Below, piece by piece: positions 10,554-20,166 of a stretch of 64,000 nucleotides of DNA. The DNA lies in contig JAUCBJ010002501.1 in the NCBI GenBank assembly GCA_032718475.1, positions 1-64,000 on the forward strand, given 5' to 3'. A program made the translations under genes and the position numbers. How positions within the stretch are numbered: the stretch's first letter is position 1; each line of letters begins with the position of its first letter. Source of the stretch: Nemertoderma westbladi (Eukaryota > Xenacoelomorpha > Nemertodermatida > Nemertodermatidae). Under the pieces are notes generated by a model, which was given only the letters and a program-made list of their open reading frames with translations, searched no databases and was not told the origin of the DNA.

Positions 10554-11816
10554 ATGATAACTATAATGGATATCAACCGCAGGAAAATAATACTCACAGG
10601 ATTTCTCTTTTTCTCACAGGTTGTTCCAGGGTTGTGCTTTGCACTTTTAGACTCCTTTTTCCCAATTGTTGTTGAAGGTCGTAACTGGTCTAAGACCATG
10701 ACTGGTAGTGTGCTAGCTATATACCCAGCTGCGCGACTTATCATATTCATCACATGTGGCAACTCCATTATAAATCTCGGAAGTCGCCTCTCCTATGGTG
10801 TGTTTGGGATCCTTGGAGCACTTTCTCTTTCAGCATTCGGATTTGTGGAGGATATCACCAACAATACTGTTCATATTTGTACATGCTTTATCTTTAGAAC
10901 TTTAGATGTTATTGGAGGAAACATCAGTTACATCTATAGTTTCAGTTTACTAATGGATCTATATCCTAACAATCGAACTATGGTTGTTGGAATCTCACAA
11001 GTGATGGTTGAATTAGGCTTGACGTCTGCACCTGTGCTTGGGTCATTCTTATACACAACCATTGGATTTAGAGGAGCATTTTTAATTCCAGGAATTACCA
11101 TATTGGTTGTAAATTTATATTGTTGTTTCGAGTCTCCAGAAAATATACGTGACAGATCTTCATCCACCGAACCAAGACCCGCCTTGATTTCATTGCTTAG
11201 CAACTTTTGTACTAGTACACTATCGATTTTGACAATAGTTGGCGAAACAACATATCTATATTATGCTGCAAACTACGCTGTGTATGTCCATGATGTTTAC
11301 GAAATGCCACAAATGTACATCGGATTGATCATGGTGGGGAATGTTGTTTCATCTGCTGCAACCGTGTTTGCAATGAGTTTTGTAATGCAGAAATGTTCAC
11401 TTCTAAACCCAGTGTATCCCACCATCATAGGATATGTTTCAATAATAATTTCCATGCAATTGATTGGACCAACACAGTTGCTAGGTTTACCATTGAGTCT
11501 GCCATTGTCAATATTTGGATGCTGTTTTCTCGGAGTTGGTGTAGGATTGTTTATTAGCTGCGGTACAGAAACTTTAACAAAAATTGCATTAAAGGACAGA
11601 ACAGACAACGTCGATATACGGACATTGGTTCAACAAATTGTTAGGTTATCTTTGGCTTGTGGAAACATCATAGGTGCGCTCTTTGGAGGAATGTTAGATG
11701 ACTATTTTGGTTTCCAATCAGCTGCCTCATTGATTAGTCTTCCCATCGTTCCATTTCTCATCATAATCATTAGCTATCTAGGTATCATTAGAGCTAGAGG
11801 GAGTACTCTATATTAA
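10554..11816 (+). CDS. MFS transporter, SLC18-like, copy A
   Basis: A single open frame of 420 codons from ATG 10554 (in-frame ATG again at 10566) encodes a multi-pass membrane protein with about 12 hydrophobic segments. The N-terminal half holds PLxDSFFPxV-like TM1 sequence and the TM4-5 motif LGLTSAPVLGSFLY followed by GFRGAF, as in the SLC18/SLC18B1 branch of the major facilitator superfamily. The C-terminal half ends with GALFGGMLDDYFGFQSA and two more helices. Such proteins exchange small cationic substrates, such as amines or polyamines, across vesicle or plasma membranes; the substrate here is unknown. The length fits the family (usually 420-520). The ORF has no introns, which is unusual for this family in animals and suggests a retrocopy or captured gene. 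An upstream TTG at 10527 would extend the frame by nine codons but is not a likely start. Confidence 0.75.
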   Translation: MITIMDINRRKIILTGFLFFSQVVPGLCFALLDSFFPIVVEGRNWSKTMTGSVLAIYPAARLIIFITCGNSIINLGSRLSYGVFGILGALSLSAFGFVEDITNNTVHICTCFIFRTLDVIGGNISYIYSFSLLMDLYPNNRTMVVGISQVMVELGLTSAPVLGSFLYTTIGFRGAFLIPGITILVVNLYCCFESPENIRDRSSSTEPRPALISLLSNFCTSTLSILTIVGETTYLYYAANYAVYVHDVYEMPQMYIGLIMVGNVVSSAATVFAMSFVMQKCSLLNPVYPTIIGYVSIIISMQLIGPTQLLGLPLSLPLSIFGCCFLGVGVGLFISCGTETLTKIALKDRTDNVDIRTLVQQIVRLSLACGNIIGALFGGMLDDYFGFQSAASLISLPIVPFLIIIISYLGIIRARGSTLY

Positions 11817-11885
11817 ATCAGTAAGCCCATCGTCATAATATACTGTTAACCTGTACATTAGTTAGTAGTGTAGGCATGTTATTAA

Positions 11886-12074
11886 ATGTATGAAAGAGCA
11901 ACCATCATTGTGTTGAATACAATGGTACCATGTACAATATTAAACGTTTTGGCTATATCATATGAAATGAGTAATATTTATTTTCTCTTTCTTTCCACAA
12001 TTTACATGACAGCAGATCTTGTATTAGCCGTTGTATGTTGCTCCATGTGGTTTAAGAACGAGAAGTATTTATAA
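11886..12074 (+). CDS. Small two-helix ORF downstream of the transporter, copy A
   Basis: This ORF has 62 codons, starts 69 bp after the transporter stop and lies in the same frame. It has two hydrophobic stretches (TMVPCTILNVLAI and FLFLSTIYMTADLVLAVVC) and a charged tail FKNEKY. The ORF is kept open in all three copies with a few conservative changes. It could be a worn C-terminal part of a longer transporter, a small membrane protein, or a chance frame. I do not recognise a family. Confidence 0.3.
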   Translation: MYERATIIVLNTMVPCTILNVLAISYEMSNIYFLFLSTIYMTADLVLAVVCCSMWFKNEKYL

Positions 12075-12238
12075 TTTTACCCAAATCCAACAAAGATAAT
12101 ATATCTCAAATAAACTGATTATAGTCAAGATCCAACTTGATTAATCCAATAATACCTTGAGTCAGTCTATAGACAGGCTTGATAGACTCTTGATAAATTG
12201 TTAATACTACTGTTGATAAATTCTCCTAGTCTGATGAT

Positions 12239-13125
12239 ATGAGACACCCAATGGATAGGATGATAACCAAAATCAGTATTGCTACCTATAACTGTCAAGG
12301 ATATACCAGGAATAAACAATACATTAATAACTTTCTCACAATGAACAGAGCAGACATCTTTATCATCCAGGAAGACTGGTTAGGGACGCAGGACGAGAGA
12401 ATACATAAGGGCTACAACTACTGCCTTTTCACTATCACTGAAAGCATGTCCATACCTAAAATGACAGTGAGAGGCAAAGGTGGCACAGCCATTTTCATGA
12501 AAGAAGGAAAATATATACCAGCACTGTTAACGAATTAAAACTGGTACAGACAGAGAGTCATTCATTGCTGTATCTATCAGAGGCTTCTTCCATGAAACAA
12601 TATATATAATTGAGAAAATATTGTCCACCACTTTGATTGCCATCCACTGTTGTGTACCGACCATCACACTAATAGCCTAACCGCTCTCATACATTGTGAA
12701 TATATCTCTCAGTAGCGTCTCAGTGCCAAAACAAATGAAAATTGCGCGTATCACACCTATTTTCAAATCAGAAAATCCGACATTCGTACAAAATTACAGA
12801 CCAATATCAGTACTTACATATTTCTCAAAAATACTCGAATTGAACTCGATTGTACAAACCGAACTAACAGACTATTTATTTATGCTAATTAATTAACAAC
12901 ACAGCCTCATCTACGACTCACGTCCATTGTATCCGCACCGCTATTAACAACAACTGTGTAACGCACCGGACTAGGTTATTGGTCGCCAGGCAATCCATCA
13001 GGTTCCAAGCACCCGAGGTCTGGAACAGCCTCCCAATCTCTGTAAGGCACCGACCTAGAATATCTATCTTTAAATTGTCTCTAAAACGATATCTAAAAAC
13101 AAGTAATCAAAACCAATAATAAGTA
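12239..13125 (+). pseudogene. Non-LTR element (family 1): EN, RT and C-terminal fragments, copy A
   Basis: Three pieces of one CR1/jockey-type polyprotein lie in order with large internal deletions. The AP-endonuclease N-terminus (KISIATYNCQGYTRNKQYI...IIQEDWL) is at about 12260-12538. The start of the RT domain (ARITPIFK...NYRPISVLTYFSKILE) is at about 12730-12840. The C-terminus (APEVWNSLPISVRHRP...FKLSLKRYLK) is at about 13005-13105. The catalytic RT motifs are missing. Copy B keeps more of the RT side (34200-35482). Confidence 0.75.
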
Positions 13126-14167
13126 ACTCATATAAAATTTTGTACACTAGTTATAAATTAGTCATCCTTTAAACTTATATATCTTAGCTTATTTTATAGC
13201 TTTATCCATATCTTACATATCTCAGGTAATTTTCCAGCATTATCCCATCTATTACAATAATTTTCTTAAACCCTTTTCTCAATCCAGCATACAGTAACTC
13301 TTATTAGAAAGGGTTTTATTATTAGAACGGCTTTATATCTACATATAAGATTAATCAACTTATACCCTTGTGTGCATGCATAGTAATATAGATGATATAT
13401 ATCATTTATACGATATACCGGTTCTTTGTTTTATACATTTATTTTAGGTATGTAATTTACAGTAGTTGTAGTAAGACGTACTACAGTATATACGGATTGT
13501 TTAAATACGATACGTAATCTTGTTATATACTGTATGTATATGTGTAAAGGAGGTGGTTTGCGTAATGGGCCTTCCCGGCAAGCCACCGTCTGTGCACTGT
13601 TGAATATCCTAATAGGAATTAAATAGCATGGTGAAGGAGCTACGTACTGCTATATTATTATTTTATATATAACCCAATATTATGCGGTGCAATTCAATTA
13701 CATGTATGTATACGGAAAATTGTTACATTAAAAAAAAACATAAACACATAATTTAATACATGTAGTCTAGATACCCAACCCATATCATGCGTGCGAAGTG
13801 TAGAATAATATACAGCTAATTCAATACCGGAATGATAAATTCACTTTTTTATCTTCAGTTTTCTTCTGTCACAGCATCTCAGCAGTGTCGAAAGCGACCC
13901 ACTCTTAATGGACTACAACATTGGTGGAAATTGGAGACTGTGTAACAATGTACATTACATTACGTATAATGGATTTGTAACACCCGTGTTGTTTTTGTTT
14001 TGCTCTCTATTAAATATGATATAACATTTAGTTTTATTTAGTACATAATTTAAAATTCGATATTTTAAGCATTATATTAGTGCATTAGTCTCTCATACGT
14101 ATTTTACTATTTCGTCAGTTAGGGTATCTATAAGAGGCTCCATTAACCGCGTACCTAATGCCTAAAA
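13126..14167. other. Non-coding stretch in unit A
   Basis: No supported gene. It includes the single TTAA (near 13906) that serves as the empty-site control for the TTAA-flanked MITE found in copy B. Confidence 0.6.
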
Positions 14168-14237
14168 GTTTGTCGACAAGCCGGAACAGCATTCTTAAAA
14201 ATGCAGCTGCAATGCAGCATGCCGATCCTAGTAGTAC
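14168..14237 (+). repeat. RTE-like 3' tail fragment, copy A
   Basis: The last ~70 bp of the RTE-like family: AAGCCGGAACAGCATTCTTA, the GCAGCTGCAATGCAGCATGC tail, then TAGTAGTA. It mirrors 31618-31685. Confidence 0.8.
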
Positions 14238-14517
14238 CTAAGGCCAGTAATAATAATAATTACCTGTACCTTGTGACTAAGATCTGAAATAATAATACAT
14301 TTTTAAACATTCACTAGTGTATTACTAATTATAATACATGATTAATAAACCGGAAGCTTAACTTCTTAAGTTTCTTTATACTTATTATATTAAATATAAT
14401 ATAAATAATATAAATATACTAACTTTATAATAGCTTAATCATAAGCCATTTCATAAGCCATAAGCCATAAATCATATTTAGGTCCTCTCTAGTCATCAGA
14501 GGCCTATAATTTTCACC

Positions 14518-14850
14518 GTACGCATACACCATACGCATACACCACCTACGCATACACCATACGCATAAACCATACCTACGCATACACCATACCTACGCAT
14601 ACACCATACGCATACGCCATACGCATACACCGTACGCATACACCATACGCATACACCATACGCATACACCATACGCATACACCATACGCATACACCATAC
14701 GCATACACCATACGCATACACCATATGCATACACCATACGCATACACCATACGCATACAACATACGCATACACCATACGCATACACCATACGCATACACC
14801 ATACGCATACACCATATGCATACACCATACGCATACACCATACGCATACA
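14518..14850 (-). repeat. 12-bp minisatellite, copy A
   Basis: About 27 units of CGCATACACCAT, with a few variant units (for example CCTACGCATA). Because 12 is divisible by 3, long artificial frames open on the minus strand; these are not genes. The mirror image is at 30957-31340. Confidence 0.95.
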
Positions 14851-15156
14851 TTCGTATTTGCAGCCAGTGGAATCCGGACTGAAATGAAATGAGACAGTGC
14901 AAATAAGTTTACAAAACTTCCCACTAAAATGTACCAAACCTGTCAAATAAGCCCTAATTAATATAACTAATAATCTTCTTGTTCAATAGACGAGTGAAAA
15001 ACCGTTACTAAAGTTAACTAACATTGAACACTTTCTTTAAATTCTCAAAAGCAACAAGCTAATAGTTCGACAATCTACATGACCGCCAATCTAAACAGAA
15101 ATGTATTTGTTTTGTACAAATTGACAAATTCTAAATTGTAGTACCAATTAGTCTCT

Positions 15157-15210
15157 ACTAGGATCGGCATGCTGCATTGCAGCTGCATTTTTAAGAATGC
15201 TGTGCCGGCT
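15157..15210 (-). repeat. RTE-like 3' tail at the inner edge of arm A
   Basis: A reverse-oriented family tail ending at GCCGGC, where the inverted-repeat match to B stops. The next base pairs belong to the family 1 non-LTR element. Confidence 0.8.
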
Positions 15211-15550
15211 GTTCCAGACCTCGGGTGCTTGGACCCTGATGGATTGCCTGGCGACCAATAGCCTAGTCCGGTGCGTTACACAGTTGTTGTTAATAGTGGT
15301 GCGGGTACATGGTCGTGAGTCGTAGATGAGGATGTGTTGTTGGAAGTCAGTGTTACCCCTGCTTTGTACTATCCATTGAGCCCTCTGTTGTAGTCTGTGC
15401 AGTGATTAAATTGTAGTATTTGGGTTCTCAGTATCTGTCTGTTGTTTCCGCCTTCGTCTGGAGTGTCGATGTATTGGCGTTTGTCTTGGTGGCCCTGTAT
15501 TGTCGTTGTTTGTATTAGATTTTTGTGCCCAGACAGCATTGCAGTATTGT
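15206..15550 (-). pseudogene. Family 1 non-LTR C-terminal segment, displaced copy
   Basis: This 345-bp segment matches 34244-34588 in the same orientation and at the same length, starting with GGCTGTTCCAGACC. On the minus strand it encodes part of the RT C-terminus (YCNAVWAQK region and the segment after it). It joins the RTE-like tail through GGCT and a (TATG)n run on its other side, so both joints look like microhomology or slippage events. Confidence 0.7.
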
Positions 15551-15680
15551 TTTGTATGTATGTATGTATGTATGTATTTAATGTTTTGTATATTTTTAGT
15601 ATTGCATCTTTGGATAGGACGTATTTAGTTTTCCGCAGAACCAATAGATTTCTCGAAACTAAGTTAATTAATTCTAGGAC
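15551..15680 (-). pseudogene. Family 2 non-LTR element, 3' fragment beyond the BEL insertion
   Basis: After a (TATG)n run, the minus strand encodes LVSRNLLVLRKTKYVLSKDA, typical of the thumb region of CR1/jockey-type RTs. It continues, in the same codon phase once a single GGAC is counted, the RT that ends at 27328. It is thus the far side of the target element into which the BEL element inserted. Confidence 0.75.
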
Positions 15681-16283
15681 GTATGACGTCACCTGGTGGC
15701 CTGTAAAATGACAAAATGACACTTCCGGTATCCACCAGATAGCAGACAGCAGAAGTGACAGGACACGACTGCACTACTCCTGCAACACAGAGAGTAGCCT
15801 ACCGATGTAGGCATACTGCAGTACTGCTAACTACTGACTGGGAAAATTCATAAAGTTCTTATGGGATTTGTTCCCAATCCTACAATAACAGACAACATTA
15901 CTCACCAGCGCCTAGAACAATCCACCAGGTCACCGGGTCCGTCGTCCGTTCTCTATTATATCGTGGGTTACAACTTATATTTCCGTCACTCTATTCCGCC
16001 GTGGGGAGGGGCTTCACTCGCGGTCAAGCGAGCAAGGTAACTTTGGCAATCAGGTAACTCTATTGGGTTTGGCAGTTTGGGTATTTATATTAAGGTGCAG
16101 GGAGAGCCTGGAGTCTGTTTGGGAGGTTTGGACATCCTTATAAAAGGAGCTCTAGAATTATCAGCCCAGTCAAGGCTTACACGTGGCCCAGGGGAAGAAA
16201 TACTTGGAGTACCGCAACCGGCCCTCCTTATTTCCTTCCCGGCTATAGAATCTTCACAAAGGATTCTTTTAGCCAACGTGATA
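15681..16283 (+). repeat. 5' LTR of BEL element
   Basis: 603 bp. It starts GTATGACGTCACC and ends CCAACGTGATA; TATGACG and CGTGATA form an imperfect terminal inverted repeat. A TATA-like TATAAAAG at 16139-16146 could be the promoter. The block around 15720-15760 differs from the 3' LTR by an indel. Confidence 0.9.
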
Positions 16284-18164
16284 ATAAGAACTTTTGAATT
16301 TAAAATAAAATCGCAGTTCTTCACAATTTCCTTGGCTCAGCAGCCTTGGTGATTAGTGGACTACGGCAGCTCTTCACCAAAGACTCTGTAGTCTGCGATC
16401 AATTTACTTTAGATTACCTCGCATATCGAGTGTCTTTTGTCAGTTGGTCATCAACCAGTGTATATGCGCTGGGTAGGACAGACGTTCGCTTCCGCAACGG
16501 GTCGAAAATTTGCCCTGGAAAAATTATAATCAATCCAAGTCATTATTATTGTTTTTCCGCCAAATTTAATTTAATTTTTGGCACAAACCTATATGTTTAC
16601 CGGCTGAATCAAACTGTCAATGTCAACTGGTCAAACCGCGTTCTGACATTTAATTGGCCAAACCTGCAAACATCCTTTTATATTGCGACATTTCCGCTGG
16701 GAACGTACCGGTCTGTCGGTAGTTTAGGCCCCTACCGTATAGATTTGCAATATATATAATTACCGGTGCGGTACCTGTAATAAATTTTATATTGGTACCT
16801 ATACTCCAAACACAACCCTATTCATACATTAGGGAACTAAGCTCAATCAGCGGTAGTTTTTGTGAATGAGTAGACCTAAACTTTCAGGTGTATTTGAGTT
16901 GTTTATGTTTTTGCACTTTTGTGTGTGTGTTTGTTTTATATACAGATATTGGCCTACCTAGGCCAATACAGTCTTGAACCCGTTTTCTGCCAGTCTGTGT
17001 CCCTGCTACCGTACATTTGCGAGTAGCCTAGGCCTATGGCCTACCGGTCTTAAATATCTAATCTGAACACAGGTAGGCCTAATATTTTAGTTATTCATGA
17101 TTATAATCTGATGATCTGTGAAGTTGTGCATTTTCACATTCCCACATTCAGATTAATTCAAATTTTAATTCCAAGAAATTTCAAATTTAAATCCTGAGTA
17201 CCGGTACTGGTCATATTTTGTATAAATTAATTAATATATACCGGCTGACCGGTACCTTCTGCAGTTCTGCTTCTGTTCAGATTTAGTGGTATACCGGTTT
17301 CAGGAGTTTTGCCTATCAGCCTATACTGCTATATATACCGGTATATATCTATATATCTGTACCGTATATAACCTAGTTAACTCCAGAACTCATAACTGGT
17401 TGATAGACCGAGTTACTGAGTTAACCAATTTCAGTACCAGTATTTGATAGGCTATTATTGTCTATTAAAGTGTGTATATTAATATTATTACATAATAATA
17501 TTAAAGGTAATAGCGTCCTACATATACTCAACTCAGACGTTATTTCGTTATTATATATATAAAGTACCGATATCTGAGTATAGACACTGACAGACTGTCT
17601 AGTATCTACCAATATATGGTTCGTATCTATATAAATATCAGTATATAGCTAGCCTATATGTATTTAGTATTTAATACACTGCCCAACAGCCCAAGCTGCC
17701 ATAGTGCATAGGCCTATTTAATTGTGTATCTAGGTAGGCCCTACTTCAATATTTACAATATAGACATTATTCACCCTCGTCTTATGAGTAATTAACTGCT
17801 TCAGTCTAGCAGTAAATCCTATTAATTCTGTAAATATATTTGTGTTTGCCTAATTGTAAGTTACTAGTTTTTGATTGCAGTTCTGCAGTTAAGTTTAAAA
17901 TATAAACACAGTATCGGTACCTACCTGTCTGTTTCAGCCAATTTTAATCTTTTAGGCTATCCACTGACCATGATTGAATACAATCTTTTGTGAAAAGGGG
18001 ATATCATATTACGCTTCCCTACTGCTCCCAATAGGTACAGATAGAGTACCCAACATTTATATTCGGTTCAGTAAAAGTAGTAGTAAGCTTGCTTCTTTTT
18101 AAGACATTCAGACCATTTGGCTTTATTAGGCCTTTGTTGAATATTTCATATATCAATTTTAAAC
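16284..18164 (+). other. Long leader of the BEL element
   Basis: A 1.9-kb region between LTR and gag. I see no obvious TGG-initiated primer binding site directly after the LTR. A 137-codon frame at 16346-16759 has no recognisable domain. The rest is AT-rich with many CCGGT and TAGGCCT words. No other feature is supported. Confidence 0.6.
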
Positions 18165-20078
18165 ATGTCTGATGATAATGGACAGTATACTACAGATGGG
18201 GAAAATCCGAACAATTCGCCATCAGCTTCTGACTTAACAGTAGTTCCCCCACAGCAAGAAAGTGATGAAACCAAATCAGAAGAACACCAGCTATTAGCTG
18301 TAACAACGAGACCCCTTAGTGAGAGAGCCACAGACTCCTACTTATCAGCTTGTATGCAGTTGAAATTGGAGGGTATTGACCCCACTGTCTCTTGTGAACG
18401 TTTAGACCACATAAGCTCAGGATATTTATCAGCGTCGACACGGTATCTAAACACATTGGAAGCGAAACTCACCCCCGAGTATTTCCAGGCTCACCGTCCA
18501 GACGAAGTATACACATGGAATGTTGAATTGGAAGCAAAACGACAACGCCTTATGTCTCATTTGGAGTGGATACGTCTCGTTGCCAAGGCCCGACAATTGG
18601 ACACTCTTGATCATAGATTACAGATGCGCGCACGTGAGCACGATGGCAGATATCAAAAAATATCTAGTCTATACCAAAAATGGTGTGGAGCAGCAGGAGT
18701 AATGATGCCTCTATTTTCACCCCCGATCTGCACATTAAGCGAAAGCAGTGTTGCCTCTTCAAAAAGGGAGGACCGGATGCAACGCTTTGAAATAGCAAAG
18801 AAACATAGGGATCGTCGCCTTAAGGAATATCACCAACAGGAAGAATTGATCACTCAACGAAAGCAAACAGAAGCATAACAACTGAGAGATAACATAATAC
18901 TGAGCTCCCAGAAGAGAGCCAACCAACAAGCTGTGGAAGAAAGGATAGCCCAATCTATGAAACGAGAGGTTGAAGAAAGAGTTGCTGCGGAACAACGTCA
19001 TCAAGATAATATATTTGAGGAGTTAGCGGAACAGAAGAAACTGAAAGATATGGAGTTTCAATTGCAGAATGATGCCCTAGATCAACAACAGAAATTTATC
19101 CGTCTGCAGTCCCAGCTACAGGAAGTAAATGACACCATTCTGGATGATGCCCCTTTTGTTTCAATTGGACAAGAAGGGCAGTCTTAGCTACCAGCTGCAA
19201 GAGGACCTATCAGCTCATCTCCAATTAATCCCAGTTCCGAGACTTTGCAGCGATATTTACAGCAACCCCTGGTACCTGATTTGAATCGGTTGGTTATGGA
19301 AGAAAATCAAGAGGATCACTTGATAGACAAAAACCTAGAAGATAGAAAGGGAATGAAGGTCAACGTTGTAACCACCCAACCCGACTTGTCACGTCACGTT
19401 GAGTTTTGCCCACCAGTACCTAACAAGAGGCGAGCTGACGAAATTCCACCGGAAAAACATAGAATTCTCCTGGAATCAGAGGCTTTGAAAGAGGCAAAAG
19501 GAACTCCTAAACCTGGTAGAATTGAGCCAAGACATGTAACCTCAGAGATTAGATATGAGCGGCAGGACACTGAGACGGCACCATCCTCCCACTATTTCCA
19601 GAAGAATCCTGGAAGTGGAAATATACCACAAATATCTTCACCGAGGTATCAAACCTCGAGAGAACCAAAGGTTATCTTACATCCAAGGATACAATCAATA
19701 CCTGTACCACCTCCAATATCCATGCAATACTCTACAAGTATAGGCGGAACCATTCCTAAACACACAAATGCTATATACGATAATAAAATGGGATGGTCAC
19801 CAATAGACCAATATTCGAATTGGAGATATGAAATGGAGCAGAGTCTGCAGGGTTTATCCCAGAAGATTAATGAAATACAGGGTTTACAACCACCCCATGG
19901 GCACTGGGGACAGCACATAAGTCAGCTAGCCAAGAACATGGACATATGGTTAAAGGACATTCGGAAGAGTTGCTTTGATCATGTGGATAGGATCCAAGCA
20001 GAAGTTGCGCTCAATGCAGATACGGCCCAACTGCCCCCTCATGAAACTCTAACTTCCAATGGTACCTCAGCTAGATAA
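18165..20078 (+). pseudogene. gag: BEL gag, interrupted
   Basis: One reading frame from ATG 18165 to TAA 20078 is broken by in-frame stops at 18876-18878 (TAA) and 19185-19187 (TAG). The N-terminal part is acidic and low-complexity, followed by a helical region. Around 18933-19150 is a long Glu/Gln/Arg-rich coiled coil (MKREVEERVAAEQRHQDN). The rest is Pro-rich. This is the structural protein that would build the particle. The pol frame overlaps its end in another phase, with the DUF1759-like segment at about 20089-20230 read in the pol frame. Confidence 0.7.
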
Positions 20079-20166
20079 CACTAAGATATTGAACGATCTC
20101 GCAGCTAAGTTAACAGAACCCACTCGTCGACGATGGGTAAAGGCATAATTACGTCACCAGCGTCGA

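Larger units (their letters stand above)
822..15210 (+). repeat. Composite unit copy A: left arm of a giant inverted repeat
   Basis: Sequence from the outer end (TACCGTAATCATTACC near 832) to GCCGGC at 15204-15209 recurs as reverse complement in copy B, and up to the point where C stops also in copy C. Matching landmarks run in mirrored order: tRNA-like sequence, Cys-rich exon remnant, integrase element, RT tails, hairpin, worn RT fragment, MFS ORF, EN/RT fragments and 12-bp minisatellite. Private insertions in A are the RT element at 5879-7400 and the MITE at 8867-9352. About 200 bp is missing in A next to the MITE at 10220-10349. Confidence 0.9.

Noticed and set aside
14496-14946. Three long minus-strand frames rich in MRMVYAYGVCVWC-type repeats (and their plus-strand counterparts at 30866-31360)
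   Set aside because: They are produced by a 12-bp minisatellite, which keeps all frames open; no domain and no start context.
18876-20148. Reassigned stop codons (TAA/TAG read as amino acid) to explain the interrupted BEL gag
   Set aside because: TAA and TAG end the transporter, RT and transposase frames normally, TGA stops also occur in dead elements, and frameshifts are present too; ordinary decay or sequence error explains it better.
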